Source of the DNA: Flavobacterium psychrophilum | GTDB taxonomy: Bacteria > Bacteroidota > Bacteroidia > Flavobacteriales > Flavobacteriaceae | DNA length: 64,000 bases | Direction: 5' to 3' | Assembly: GCA_001708385.1 (NCBI GenBank) | Contig: CP012388.1 | Location: forward strand, 1,240,001-1,304,000 | Position numbers and translations under genes: made by a program | Notes under the pieces: model-generated | Database searches by the model: none | What the model saw: only the letters and a program-made list of their open reading frames with translations | Told to the model about the DNA's origin: nothing | In this document: one piece after another, positions 31,775 through 41,134 of the stretch | Numbering within the stretch: the first letter of the stretch is position 1 | Layout: each line of letters opens with the position of its first letter

Positions 31775-34255
31775 CTATATGCTTACGTTCAGCTTAAGGC
31801 TAAATACACGGCTGGTTAAGTAATTTGGTATACCATACTGGTTTTTGGTATATACATCGCGCACCCATGTATTGGTGATTGAGTTTTGGTTATTAAACAT
31901 ATTAAATATCTCAAGGCCAAGTGTCAGTTCTTTAAACACACCCAACCAGTGCCCTTTAGGATGCTGTGTTTTAGCATCGGCAAATACATAAGAGAAACCG
32001 GCATCTACACGGCGGTAATCATTAAGCCTCGACTGATATTGGTATGAATCGGCATATGAAGGCGAACCACCCGGCAATCCTGTATTGTAAACAAGGTTAA
32101 GATACGCTCTTAAACTAGGTATATTAGGTACATAATCCTGAAACAGCACGCTAAACTGAAGCCTTTGGTCTGTTGGCCTTGCAATATATCCCCTGTCGTT
32201 TATATTTTCTTCGGTTTTCATGTAGCCGATACCAACCCATGATTCGGTACCGGGAACGAACTCACCATTCATACGAAGGTCTAGACCGTAGGCATACGCA
32301 ACAGCATCATTATTGGCGCGGTAACGCATACGTACGTTTTCAAGCGTATAGGTATTAACGTTATCCATCTTTTTATAGTAAGCTTCAGACACCAGTCTAA
32401 ACGGCCTCTGCCATAGCTTAAAGCTATAATCGTTACCAAAAACAATATGGATAGACTGCTGTGCTTTTACATTAGGCCTAACCTGTCCTAACGAGTCACG
32501 CATTTCGCGATAAAACGGCGGCTGGTGATAAAAACCTCCCGACAGGCGGAAAAGCATATCCATTTCCCATGCCGGCTTAAGCGTTAACTGTGCACGCGGA
32601 CTGATAGTAGTTTGCGCTTTGCCTTCTACTTCACCGTTAACTTGCCAGTTATGCGCTCGTACACCCGCATTCATAAACAGATCGGCTTCTCCAAGTTTTG
32701 CCCTTTGGCTCCACTGAAGGAATCCTGAAAAACGGTTGATCGTTACAAAATTGGTTGATCGAATGTTTTGATAAGGAACAAGCGCTCCTGTAAAAGGGTT
32801 GTAAGGCTGGTCGTTGCGTGGCAAGTCAATAACCGGCGGCCTGATAGAAAATCCTGCTGAGTCGATAACTTCCCACTCTGACAAACGGTCACGAATATCT
32901 TCGCGGGTATATTTTGCACCCCACTCTAACCTGCTTCTGTCAATATTATGGTAACCCTTAACTTCTACGTTTGCAATAAGCGCATCAAGGTTATTACGGG
33001 CATGATTTAATTGCGAACCGACAGCGCGGGCATACTGTATATCTCCAAAAGTATCAGAACCTATGTTGGTATCTACTTCGCCAAGATTGTATTGTGCCAG
33101 AATATCAAAATGTTCCTGCTCCTGAGTGTGGTATAACGAGCCGATCACTTTAAACATGAAATTCTCTGATACTACATAGGTAGATTTTAATGCTCCGAAA
33201 TACGTAGTGTATTCGTCTTTTTCCTGTCCGTTGTAAAATATCTGTAACGCCACAGGATCATCAATAGTACCAAAATTGGTTTGCCTTGTTAATGGTTGGT
33301 ACTGGTATTTATTTTGAGAAATGTTACCCAGAAAGCTTAGCTCCCACTTATCAGATGGCAAAAAGTTGATCATCGTCTGCACATCCGTAAACCTCGGCTT
33401 AAAGTTGCTTTCCGTTTCCTGGCTGTTTACTAACAGACTGTTGTCCCTGTAACGCCCACCTACTATAGCACTCCATTTCTGGTCTTTACTTACGCCTTCG
33501 GCAGTAAGGCTTCCGCCAAGAAAACTGGCCTCAGCCTGAACACCATAGCGCACTGGCCTCCTATACGTGATATCAAGGACAGATGACATTTTATCACCAT
33601 ACTTCGCCTGGAAACCACCGGCAGAAAACTCAACATTCTGCACCATAGCAGTGTTGGTAAAGCTTAGTCCTTCCTGCTGTCCCGAACGTATAAGAAACGG
33701 ACGGTAAATTTCTATATCTTCTACATACACAAGGTTTTCGTCGTAGTTACCACCACGTACCGAATACTGCGTACTCATTTCGTTGTTTGACCTTCCCCCT
33801 AAAAGTTTGATAACTGCCTCTACCCCACCATTAGCACTTGGTATATTCCTGATAACTTCACGCGGAATCCTTGTCAAACCCTGCACTTTCTGTCGGCTTG
33901 TTTCGCCATCAATAGTAAGTCCTTCAAGCACTTTACTATGCGAAGTTAACACAGCGTTTATCTCTGCTTTTTCTTTAGCATTAAGCCTGATAGGAATAGC
34001 CGCCGGGCTATAGCTTAAGTGTGAAAAATAAATAATAATCTCTTTACCTGCAGGAATTTCCAGTTTATAAAAACCTGTTTTTTCAGACAAGGTTTGTTCT
34101 TTTAGGCCTCCATCTTCATAAAAAACAGTAACGCCTTCGGCTGGCTGGCGGTTTTCATCTAAAAGTACACCGTATATAAGGGCTTTGTCCTGGGCAAATG
34201 CAGAAACGCTGATTATAAAGAGCAGCAGCGTAAAAAGTTTATTTATTGTTTTCAA
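31775..34255 (-). CDS. TonB-dependent receptor with N-terminal carboxypeptidase-like domain, TTG start
   Basis: This 826-residue outer-membrane receptor has a signal peptide (KTINKLFTLLLFIISVSAFA) if it starts at the TTG at 34255. The longer frame from an ATG at 34315 would add 20 residues that lie entirely within the preceding M23 gene, so TTG is preferred. A CarboxypepD_reg-like domain (GVLLDENRQPAEGVTVFYED), a plug domain (STQYSVRGGNYDENLVYVE) and a 22-strand-type barrel follow, ending in an aromatic strand. The ligand is unknown. It overlaps the end of the M23 peptidase gene by 17 bases and precedes the EF-hand lipoprotein. Confidence 0.9.
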   Translation of the reverse strand: MKTINKLFTLLLFIISVSAFAQDKALIYGVLLDENRQPAEGVTVFYEDGGLKEQTLSEKTGFYKLEIPAGKEIIIYFSHLSYSPAAIPIRLNAKEKAEINAVLTSHSKVLEGLTIDGETSRQKVQGLTRIPREVIRNIPSANGGVEAVIKLLGGRSNNEMSTQYSVRGGNYDENLVYVEDIEIYRPFLIRSGQQEGLSFTNTAMVQNVEFSAGGFQAKYGDKMSSVLDITYRRPVRYGVQAEASFLGGSLTAEGVSKDQKWSAIVGGRYRDNSLLVNSQETESNFKPRFTDVQTMINFLPSDKWELSFLGNISQNKYQYQPLTRQTNFGTIDDPVALQIFYNGQEKDEYTTYFGALKSTYVVSENFMFKVIGSLYHTQEQEHFDILAQYNLGEVDTNIGSDTFGDIQYARAVGSQLNHARNNLDALIANVEVKGYHNIDRSRLEWGAKYTREDIRDRLSEWEVIDSAGFSIRPPVIDLPRNDQPYNPFTGALVPYQNIRSTNFVTINRFSGFLQWSQRAKLGEADLFMNAGVRAHNWQVNGEVEGKAQTTISPRAQLTLKPAWEMDMLFRLSGGFYHQPPFYREMRDSLGQVRPNVKAQQSIHIVFGNDYSFKLWQRPFRLVSEAYYKKMDNVNTYTLENVRMRYRANNDAVAYAYGLDLRMNGEFVPGTESWVGIGYMKTEENINDRGYIARPTDQRLQFSVLFQDYVPNIPSLRAYLNLVYNTGLPGGSPSYADSYQYQSRLNDYRRVDAGFSYVFADAKTQHPKGHWLGVFKELTLGLEIFNMFNNQNSITNTWVRDVYTKNQYGIPNYLTSRVFSLKLNVSI

Positions 34256-35960
34256 CAGAGGTTTGATTTTGTGTTCTGAAAAAATGCGTTTCAAAGGTAG
34301 CAGAATTTCCCACACTATCAGTAATCGTGACTTTTAAATCGTTACGTCCTTCGGCAACAACGCCATCGCTGAAATTGTGGTATATAATTCTTGTTTTATA
34401 ATCGTAATGCATAAGTGTCCATTTTCCGTTAAGCCACGCATCAATTGTTGCAATACCTGATTTATCATCGCTTATTTTAAAGCTGAACTGCTTATTTTTG
34501 GTCAGCCACTTTCCTTCGGCAAAACTAGGGCTGAATATTTTTGGCGGATTATAATCCTGCGCCAGCTTAAAATCGCCAAGTGTTTTTACTTTGGCAGTAA
34601 GCCTTCCGTCCTGCAAATAGCTTGAGTTGTAAGACACTCTTTTATCTGTAAAGCCTGCAATAAACGTTTTTTTAAGCACGTCTTTAGAAAGGTGGCTCAC
34701 ATCAAACGAAACGGTAACCGGGTTATGCACCGGCACCGTCGCATTATGAAGGTGAAGTACAGAATCCTGCACATCAAAATCCATATAAAAATCTTCATAG
34801 AAGGCATTCGCCGGAATAAAGACTGATACGTTATTTTTAGTATAATTATGATCATTACCCACTTTTACAAGATATGGCGTAACCCTTTTTGTTTCGGTAA
34901 CCGTTGCAGGAGCATCAGAATAATCAATGCTTCCGTTAATAACGGCTTTGTTTCCGTGGAAATCACTAACCTCTATCCTGTAATTTTTTGTTTCGCCCGA
35001 TACAACATCAAACTGCCCGTTTGATGTATTGTTTTTTACCAATGACAGTGAATACGGCGTCTTGATGAATAGCTTTTGGTAACGCTGCCCCGTGCTGTAA
35101 TACCTTTGATAGTCGATGTAATTATTTACGTAACGCGATTCATCAAACGCAAAGGTGTTAAAGGTAACATGAAAAGAAGGACTTCCGTTATAATACGTCT
35201 GAATGTTATACAACCCGTTGTTACCAACACTTCCTGTAGATTTATCGCTGGCGTTAACCGCAAAGCCTACTTTACCCCTCGCTGAAATTTTATCGGCAAG
35301 ATAAGTACCGTCCTTTTGTAGCTTTAAGGCAACAAGCGTTGGTTTAACAGAAGCATTCACGACAGCATCGTCACTTAGCGGATATGCCATTAACCCCAAA
35401 ACATTTGGCGCTTTGGTATCGCCCATTTTTTTATCAAGCCCAAACAGCAACGGGTTAATTACCCATTCTGTTTTGGTATCGCGGTATTCAAAGTGAAGGT
35501 GCGGCCCACCGGAACCACCACTGTTTCCCGAATAACCTATAAGTTCGCCTTTTGTTATCTTGATTTCCTCTTTAGAAGGAAAAAGCTCAATATCGAAGGA
35601 TCTTTTTTCATATTGTTTTGCCCTTACATAGGCATCTATCCTTTCAGAATACGCCTGTAAATGCCCATAAAGGGTTGTAAACCCATTCGGGTGATCAATA
35701 TACAATGCAGTTCCGTAACCATACGAAGATACCCTTACGCGCGATACGTAGCCATCGGCAGCGGCATACACGGGTAAGCCCTCACGCTGCTCTGTCCTGA
35801 AATCAAGGCCTGCATGAAAGTGGTTGTTACGCAATTCGCCAAATGTACCGGAAGGATAAACCGGAATTTCCATTGGCGACCTAAAATAGTCCTGCGGATA
35901 AGGCTGCTGAGCCCACAGCATCGTAGTAAGAAACAGTAAGGGGAAAAAAAGTAATCTCAT
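34239..35960 (-). CDS. M23 family metallopeptidase
   Basis: This 573-residue protein has a signal peptide (MRLLFFPLLFLTTMLWAQ) and an N-terminal LytM/M23 domain (about 25-165). Zinc ligands are His49 and Asp53 in HFHAGLD and His156 in GPHLHFE, with His154 and His100 catalytic. The long C-terminal region (about 190-570) is beta-rich with a Bacteroidota-type Ig-like ending. Active enzymes cut peptidoglycan peptide bridges. The last 17 bases overlap the TonB receptor gene, so the two are translationally coupled. A role linking cell-wall remodelling to the receptor is inference. Confidence 0.9.
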   Translation of the reverse strand: MRLLFFPLLFLTTMLWAQQPYPQDYFRSPMEIPVYPSGTFGELRNNHFHAGLDFRTEQREGLPVYAAADGYVSRVRVSSYGYGTALYIDHPNGFTTLYGHLQAYSERIDAYVRAKQYEKRSFDIELFPSKEEIKITKGELIGYSGNSGGSGGPHLHFEYRDTKTEWVINPLLFGLDKKMGDTKAPNVLGLMAYPLSDDAVVNASVKPTLVALKLQKDGTYLADKISARGKVGFAVNASDKSTGSVGNNGLYNIQTYYNGSPSFHVTFNTFAFDESRYVNNYIDYQRYYSTGQRYQKLFIKTPYSLSLVKNNTSNGQFDVVSGETKNYRIEVSDFHGNKAVINGSIDYSDAPATVTETKRVTPYLVKVGNDHNYTKNNVSVFIPANAFYEDFYMDFDVQDSVLHLHNATVPVHNPVTVSFDVSHLSKDVLKKTFIAGFTDKRVSYNSSYLQDGRLTAKVKTLGDFKLAQDYNPPKIFSPSFAEGKWLTKNKQFSFKISDDKSGIATIDAWLNGKWTLMHYDYKTRIIYHNFSDGVVAEGRNDLKVTITDSVGNSATFETHFFRTQNQTSVENNK

Positions 35961-36081
35961 AGAGGGCTAAAATATAAAAAACCAGTAAAAAAACCGCAGT
36001 GTTTGGCTTATTCTTATAACTGTTTACCTTACAATTTATTACGCCTCTACGAAAAATTTCGCATAAATTTTATACAAAGTA

Positions 36082-36111
36082 TTGTTTCTAATTAAAGTAA
36101 TATTAACTTTG
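36082..36111 (+). promoter_or_regulatory. Promoter of the zapA-linked run
   Basis: TTG at 36082-36084 and TAACTTTG at 36104-36111 with a 19-base spacer match the Bacteroidota elements well. The first gene starts at 36140. Confidence 0.65.
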
Positions 36112-36139
36112 TAAAATCATGTAATGAAAGTTGACTGTT

Positions 36140-36430
36140 ATGAACGGATTATCCGATATAGTTGATGCTCTTGAGATTAAGCTCGAAAAGCTTGCCCAGA
36201 AACTGGACACGCTACAGAAGCAAAATCACGAGCTGGAAAACGAGGTTTCCCGGTCGGCTTTGGCCTTAAGCAGGCAGAGTGAGGAGGTTGCGTTGCTTAA
36301 ACAGCAAAACGAATCTCTAAGGATGGCCAACTCATTACTGGGCAGTGACGAAAATAAAAGAGAAACAAAACTCAAGATAAATTCATTGATTCGCGAAATT
36401 GATTACTGTATAGCACAACTATCTGATTAA
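36140..36430 (+). CDS. Coiled-coil protein upstream of zapA
   Basis: This 96-residue protein is almost entirely coiled coil (about residues 5-70), with heptads in LEIKLEKLAQKLDTLQKQNH and LKQQNESLRMANSLL. The ATG at 36140 is preferred over an upstream TTG at 36131. It lies 8 bases before zapA, so the two are co-transcribed. Small coiled-coil proteins in this position are common in Flavobacteria and are presumed to act with ZapA in cell division; that role is inference. Confidence 0.8.
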   Translation: MNGLSDIVDALEIKLEKLAQKLDTLQKQNHELENEVSRSALALSRQSEEVALLKQQNESLRMANSLLGSDENKRETKLKINSLIREIDYCIAQLSD

Positions 36431-36438
36431 TATAAAAG

Positions 36439-36732
36439 ATGGACGAAAAGCTTAAAATAAAGATATCAGTTGCCGACAGGGTTTACCCATTAACAGTAGA
36501 TCCGTCTCAGGAAGAAGGACTAAGAAGTGCTTCGAAAAAGATTGATACCATGATTAGGCAGTTCGAAGAAAATTATGCGGTTCGCGACAAACAGGATGTA
36601 CTTGCCATGTGTGCATTACAATTTGCAGCACAGGTAGAACAAAAGCAGCTGGATAAGTCTGCTAACCTTGAAGAAGCTCTGGAAAGGCTTCGTAAAATGG
36701 ATGAAAGAGCAAATGAGCTTCTCTCAAAATAA
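36439..36732 (+). CDS. zapA: Cell division protein ZapA
   Basis: This 97-residue protein has the ZapA fold: N-terminal strands (KLKIKISVADRVYPLTV), the DPSQEEGLRSASKKIDTMIR helix, and a long C-terminal coiled coil. ZapA cross-links FtsZ filaments at the division ring. It follows the coiled-coil gene and precedes a 6S-like RNA and rny. The family call is confident. Confidence 0.9.
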   Translation: MDEKLKIKISVADRVYPLTVDPSQEEGLRSASKKIDTMIRQFEENYAVRDKQDVLAMCALQFAAQVEQKQLDKSANLEEALERLRKMDERANELLSK

Positions 36733-36766
36733 TTAAAAATACGTTCTTTACATACGTCAAAATACT

Positions 36767-36926
36767 GCCTACATTAGTCCATATTTGATAAACTCAACGC
36801 CAATACTTTAAAATGGGTGAATCGTCGCTACTATAGCAAGCTGCCTTGAGCAGATCCTTGAACAGCGGGTTAGCCCAAAACTTGTCAATACGAGTTTATA
36901 CAATTACTTCTGATGTAGGCTTTTTT
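36767..36926 (+). ncRNA. ssrS: 6S RNA (6S-Flavo type)
   Basis: This 160-base noncoding segment has the shape of 6S RNA. The ends pair (GCCTACAT at 36767-36774 with ATGTAGGC at 36913-36920), a second stem is ATAAACTC (36788-36795) with GAGTTTAT (36892-36899), and a large internal region follows before an apical hairpin (GCTGC...GCAG). A T run follows the end, as in an intrinsic terminator. 6S RNA binds sigma-70-type RNA polymerase and releases it by product RNA synthesis. The position directly after zapA is a known 6S locus, and a flavobacterial 6S family is described. The call rests on synteny and pairing. Confidence 0.8.
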
Positions 36927-36959
36927 ATTTACATACATATACACAACCAAACATAATCT

Positions 36960-38522
36960 ATGGACATTACATTAATAATAATCATCGGGATCGTTGGGGC
37001 CGCTGCCGGATTTGGAATTGCGAAGTTCCTTGAAAAGAAAAACGTATCAACCCTGATAAAAAACGCCAAAAAAGAGGCGGGATCAATACTTAAAACGGCT
37101 CAAACTGAGGCTGAATCTATAAAGAAAGACAAATTACTGCAGGCTAAAGAAAAATTTCTTGAGCTTAAAGCAGAGCACGAACAGGTAATTTTAGGCAAAG
37201 ACAAAAAGATTGCCGAAGCAGAGAAAAGAACACGTGATAAAGAATCGCAGGTATCTAATGAACTGGCTAAAACTAAAAAGGTAAACGACGAGGCAGAGGC
37301 AAAAATTGCCGATTATAATGCCCGTGTTGAATACCTTGATAAAAAACAACAGGAAATTGACAGGCTTCACAAAAGCCAGGTAGACCAGCTTGAAGTTATC
37401 TCAGGCCTTTCAGCAGATGAAGCGAAAAACCAACTTGTAGAAAGCCTTAAAGCTGAGGCTAAAACAAGTGCTATGTCTCACATTCAGGATACTATTGAAG
37501 AGGCTAAGCTTACCGCTGCACAGGAGGCTAAAAAGATCATCATCAGCACGATTCAGCGTGTTGGTACAGAGGAAGCAGTAGAAAACTGTGTATCTGTATT
37601 CAACATTGAATCTGATGACGTTAAAGGACGTATCATTGGACGTGAAGGTCGTAACATCCGTGCGCTTGAAGCTGCAACAGGTGTTGAGATCATTGTAGAT
37701 GATACCCCAGAAGCTATTATCCTTTCTTGTTTTGACCCTGTAAGAAGGGAAATTGCACGCCTTGCACTACACAAACTTGTTACAGACGGTAGGATTCACC
37801 CTGCACGTATCGAAGAGGTTGTTGGTAAGACAGCAAAACAAATTGAAGACGAAATTATTGAAGTTGGTAAACGTACCGTGATCGATCTTGGTATCCACGG
37901 ACTTCACCCTGAACTTATAAAAATCGTGGGAAGAATGAAGTACCGTTCTTCTTACGGACAGAACTTACTTCAACACTCGCGTGAAGTTGCTAAGCTTTGT
38001 GGTATTATGGCTGCAGAACTTGGGCTTAATGTTAAGCTTGCTAAAAGAGCCGGTTTACTTCACGATATCGGTAAAGTGCCGGATGCTGAAAGCGACCTTC
38101 CTCACGCATTATTGGGTATGCAGTGGGCTGAGAAATATGGTGAAAAAGAAGAAGTGTGCAACGCTATTGGTGCTCACCATGACGAGATAGAAATGAAGTC
38201 TTTACTATCACCTATCGTTCAGGTGTGTGATGCTATATCGGGTGCAAGACCGGGTGCAAGGAGACAGGTTCTTGACTCTTACATTCAGCGTCTTAAAGAC
38301 CTTGAAGATATTGCTTACGGATTCCAGGGCGTTAAGAGTGCCTATGCTATCCAGGCAGGACGTGAGCTTCGTGTTATCGTAGAAAGCGAAAAAGTAAGCG
38401 ATGATATGGCCGCTAACCTTTCTTTCGAAATCTCTCACAAGATACAGACTGAAATGACCTATCCCGGACAGGTAAAAATTACCGTAATCAGGGAAACAAG
38501 GGCAGTTAATATTGCGAAATAA
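36960..38522 (+). CDS. rny: Ribonuclease Y
   Basis: This 520-residue endoribonuclease initiates mRNA decay at the membrane. It has an N-terminal transmembrane segment (residues 2-20), a long coiled coil (about 25-170), a KH domain (about 210-280, with [20 protein letters not shown]), and an HD domain with [10 protein letters not shown] (metal His and Asp near residue 365-370) and GAHHDEIE. The start ATG follows the 6S RNA by 33 bases. It ends before a hairpin terminator nested in a longer inverted repeat. The identification is secure. Confidence 0.96.
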   Translation: MDITLIIIIGIVGAAAGFGIAKFLEKKNVSTLIKNAKKEAGSILKTAQTEAESIKKDKLLQAKEKFLELKAEHEQVILGKDKKIAEAEKRTRDKESQVSNELAKTKKVNDEAEAKIADYNARVEYLDKKQQEIDRLHKSQVDQLEVISGLSADEAKNQLVESLKAEAKTSAMSHIQDTIEEAKLTAAQEAKKIIISTIQRVGTEEAVENCVSVFNIESDDVKGRIIGREGRNIRALEAATGVEIIVDDTPEAIILSCFDPVRREIARLALHKLVTDGRIHPARIEEVVGKTAKQIEDEIIEVGKRTVIDLGIHGLHPELIKIVGRMKYRSSYGQNLLQHSREVAKLCGIMAAELGLNVKLAKRAGLLHDIGKVPDAESDLPHALLGMQWAEKYGEKEEVCNAIGAHHDEIEMKSLLSPIVQVCDAISGARPGARRQVLDSYIQRLKDLEDIAYGFQGVKSAYAIQAGRELRVIVESEKVSDDMAANLSFEISHKIQTEMTYPGQVKITVIRETRAVNIAK

Positions 38523-38630
38523 GTTGCTGAGGCACTAAATTTATTAGTAGCTTAGGCTTTAAAAACATAAAAACTCCGGAGGAAACTTCGGAGTTTTTTT
38601 GTGTAGATTTATATAAAGCTCCTCAGCAAC
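38523..38630 (+). terminator. rny terminator nested in a longer inverted repeat
   Basis: The terminator is AAAACTCCG (38570-38578) with CGGAGTTTT (38589-38597) and a T run. It is bracketed by a second inverted repeat, GTTGCTGAGG (38523-38532) and CCTCAGCAAC (38621-38630), starting within two bases of the rny stop codon. Confidence 0.75.
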
Positions 38631-38680
38631 TATTGAGTATCAGGCTCACCACTTAATTGTAATGTATATTATTTATAATT

Positions 38681-38709
38681 GGACACGAGCGGGACGCTCG
38701 CGCCAGCAG
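38681..38709. repeat. Interspersed palindromic fragment
   Basis: GGACACGAGCGGGACGCTCG then CGCCAGC contains the inverted repeat CGAGCG/CGCTCG. It is GC rich in AT-rich surroundings, like short elements dispersed in Bacteroidota genomes. Confidence 0.55.
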
Positions 38710-38724
38710 CAAAAAGTAATTAGT

Positions 38725-38961
38725 ATGGAAAAATTCTTTAAATATCTCCTTTACTACCTGATAGCCTTTCTATTGGTACTTTATATAACTACAATAAAAG
38801 AAGGCATGGAAGTTTTTGGTATTAAAGACTATTACATACTTAAGAGCTTTGAGTATTTTATATTTTGGGTATTACCATATTGGTTGTTTATATTAATACT
38901 TGTTGCAGCTGTATATGCAATGATTACATTTGTAATAGTAAAGCTTATAAAGAAAATTTAA
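38725..38961 (+). CDS. Small two-helix membrane protein
   Basis: This 78-residue protein has two strongly hydrophobic segments (about residues 5-22 and 45-72) and a basic end (VKLIKKI). The ATG at 38725 is preferred over upstream in-frame codons, which would run through the GC-rich interspersed palindrome. No family is recognised. It is followed 47 bases later by a lipoprotein gene and may be co-transcribed. The gene is probable but could be a chance frame. Confidence 0.55.
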   Translation: MEKFFKYLLYYLIAFLLVLYITTIKEGMEVFGIKDYYILKSFEYFIFWVLPYWLFILILVAAVYAMITFVIVKLIKKI

Positions 38962-39008
38962 TACGCAGTAGAGAGGAATATATTTAAATAACAATTTAGA
39001 TTTCAAAA

Positions 39009-39500
39009 ATGAAAAAACATCAATTCTTAATTATAGCAGTATTATTCTCTTTCGCCGCGATATCTTGTGATGGCTTTTTCATAAATAAAAAGACCTCTGA
39101 AATTATTCACTTAAGTTCATGCTGCAATTCTGATTCAACATGGACAAAAATTTATAATACCCACCGGATCGAGAACTCAGAAAATGCAGAGATAAGAGAA
39201 ATAATTGCCGAATTTAAAAGGCAGCCATTTTCAAATACTGTTTTATATTTTAAAGATTACCCAGAAGAATATATTGGTATTGGCGATGGAGGATCCTCTA
39301 TTAGGTATGTGTATAACAAAAAAATAAGTAGTCAGGTTTTAAATGGGTTGTCTCCTGAATTAAGCGAATCTGAAAAATTGAGAATCGCCTTAAGGGTAAA
39401 TTCTATTCTTTTTAATTATGTAGGTGAAGAAAGCCGAAAAGAGTCAGCTATAATTCTTAAATATCAATGTGAAGATTTAATAGAAAATTATAAAGAATAA
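39009..39500 (+). CDS. Hypothetical lipoprotein
   Basis: This 163-residue protein has lipobox AAISC with Cys20. The mature part has a Cys-Cys pair (SSCCNSD), a strand-loop pattern around YFKDYPEEYIGIGDGGSSIR and a helical C-terminus with RIALRVNSILFNYVG. No family is recognised. The AT content and codon use resemble the neighbouring small membrane gene more than the flanking housekeeping genes. It ends before a terminator facing the efflux operon. Confidence 0.65.
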   Translation: MKKHQFLIIAVLFSFAAISCDGFFINKKTSEIIHLSSCCNSDSTWTKIYNTHRIENSENAEIREIIAEFKRQPFSNTVLYFKDYPEEYIGIGDGGSSIRYVYNKKISSQVLNGLSPELSESEKLRIALRVNSILFNYVGEESRKESAIILKYQCEDLIENYKE

Positions 39501-39544
39501 TCATCACCTCTATAGATTGGATTTGCAATCCACATCCTAGACAC

Positions 39545-39579
39545 AAAACCCTCCCCTGAACTAACAGAGAAGGGTTTTT
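39545..39579. terminator. Terminator between convergent genes
   Basis: AAAACCCT (39545-39552) and AGGGTTTT (39571-39578) form the stem base, with T and A runs on both sides. It ends the lipoprotein gene and the efflux operon. Confidence 0.65.
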
Positions 39580-39600
39580 CCACTTAAAACAATAACACCA

Positions 39601-41013
39601 TTACCTCCAGCCTCCGCCGAGTGACCTGTATAACTGGGCCACCGCGTTAAGCTGGTCTCTTTTTAATGCCGCCAGATCCAGTTCGCTTTGCAGCACATTG
39701 CTTTGTGCTGTTATCACTTCCAGATAATTGGCCATGCCGCTTTTAAACAGCATGTCGGCATTGGTTGTAGCTTTTTGCAGGTTGGCCACTCTTTCCGCCG
39801 CAAACTCCTGCTCCTGTTTAAGTTTTTCTACCCTCACCAGCGCGTCTGATACTTCGCCTACGGCTATTAGTACCGACTGCCTGAAGGCAATAACTGCTTT
39901 TTCGCGCTCAACTTTGGCTACCTCGTACTGTGTACGAAGCTGCCTTCTTTGCAACAATGGCTGTGTAAGGCTACCGGCCACCATACCAAATAATGAAGCT
40001 GGCATATTAAACCAGTTATCCGATTTAAACGAATTGACACCGCCTTGCGCTGTAATATTTAGCGCCGGGTACATTGAGGCTTTGGTAACCCCTACCCTTG
40101 CATTGGCTGCTGCCAGTTCATATTCTGTACCCTTTACATCGGGTCTCTGACTTACGATTGATGATGGAACTCCTGCCGACAACTGCGTATGTAGCGGTGT
40201 CAGGTCTAAAGTTGTATTGCGCACTATTTCTGCCGGAAGTGCACCGGTAAGTATACTAAGGGCATTCTCCTGAATGGTAACTTCTTTTTCAAGCTGCGGT
40301 ACTATCTGAGCAGCCCTTAAGCGTTGTGCTTCGGTTTGTTGTACCGCCAATGTAGTTACCTGTCCCGAACCGAACTGCATTTTTACAATACGAACTGTAT
40401 TTTCATTCAGCTCCAGGTTCTTTTTAGCGATAGCCAATTGGGCATCAAGCATTAAAAGATTGTAGTATCCCTGCGCTACAGAAGCTACAATATTGGTCTG
40501 AACCAGTTTCCTGGCTTCTTCTGTTTTTAAATAAAGGGCTAAAGCCTCTTTTTTACGTCCTCTCAATTTCCCCCAGATATCGGCTTCCCACGAAAGTGAA
40601 CCTCCCGCGTTGTAATCCTCTATATGGCTTGTGTTTAGAAAGTTGGCGAGGCTTATACCGTTTAAGCTATTTTGTGACGGAATACTGGTATTTGCCGTGA
40701 CGCCCATACTAAGCTGCGGAACGTTATTCCATTTTGTTTGCCTTAGCTGAAGCTGTGCCGATTCAATGTTTTTAATCGCCGTCTGCATGTCGTAATTATT
40801 AGTTACGGCCTTACCGATAAGCTCCTGAAGGTTAGCATCGGGAAAGAACTGTTTCCATTCTATCGATGCAACACTTGTAGTATCGGTACTTGCAGTGGCA
40901 TTTCTGTATGCCTGCGGAAGTTCCGGCTGCGGTGTTTCTATATCTTTAGACACTTTACAACCTGTAAGTATCAGGACTGCTGTAAAGAGAAGATAAATAT
41001 TATACGTTTTCAT
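39601..41013 (-). CDS. RND efflux outer-membrane lipoprotein (TolC/OprM type)
   Basis: This 470-residue outer-membrane channel has lipobox LTGC with Cys19 from an ATG at 41013. A longer upstream frame without a signal was rejected. OMF-family features include the repeated coiled-coil alpha-barrel halves, with DANLQELIGKAVTNNYDMQT near the start of half one, LSWEADIWGKLRG, and LKRDQLNAVAQLYRSLGGGW at the end. It forms the exit duct of the tripartite pump. It is the last gene of the three-gene efflux operon, 121 bases after the pump gene. Confidence 0.92.
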   Translation of the reverse strand: MKTYNIYLLFTAVLILTGCKVSKDIETPQPELPQAYRNATASTDTTSVASIEWKQFFPDANLQELIGKAVTNNYDMQTAIKNIESAQLQLRQTKWNNVPQLSMGVTANTSIPSQNSLNGISLANFLNTSHIEDYNAGGSLSWEADIWGKLRGRKKEALALYLKTEEARKLVQTNIVASVAQGYYNLLMLDAQLAIAKKNLELNENTVRIVKMQFGSGQVTTLAVQQTEAQRLRAAQIVPQLEKEVTIQENALSILTGALPAEIVRNTTLDLTPLHTQLSAGVPSSIVSQRPDVKGTEYELAAANARVGVTKASMYPALNITAQGGVNSFKSDNWFNMPASLFGMVAGSLTQPLLQRRQLRTQYEVAKVEREKAVIAFRQSVLIAVGEVSDALVRVEKLKQEQEFAAERVANLQKATTNADMLFKSGMANYLEVITAQSNVLQSELDLAALKRDQLNAVAQLYRSLGGGWR

Positions 41014-41134
41014 TTTTAAATGGTGGTATATTTTAAGTTGCTTGAAGTAATGTTGTTGTATGCCAGCCCCACCTCCGGTAATAGGTATGAGAGGAAGGAG
41101 CCGACAAAAAACAAACAATAACCTTTAAGTTTAT

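Noticed and set aside
36733-36959. Small protein gene between zapA and rny
   Set aside because: No coding frame with a start is evident, and the pairing fits an RNA.
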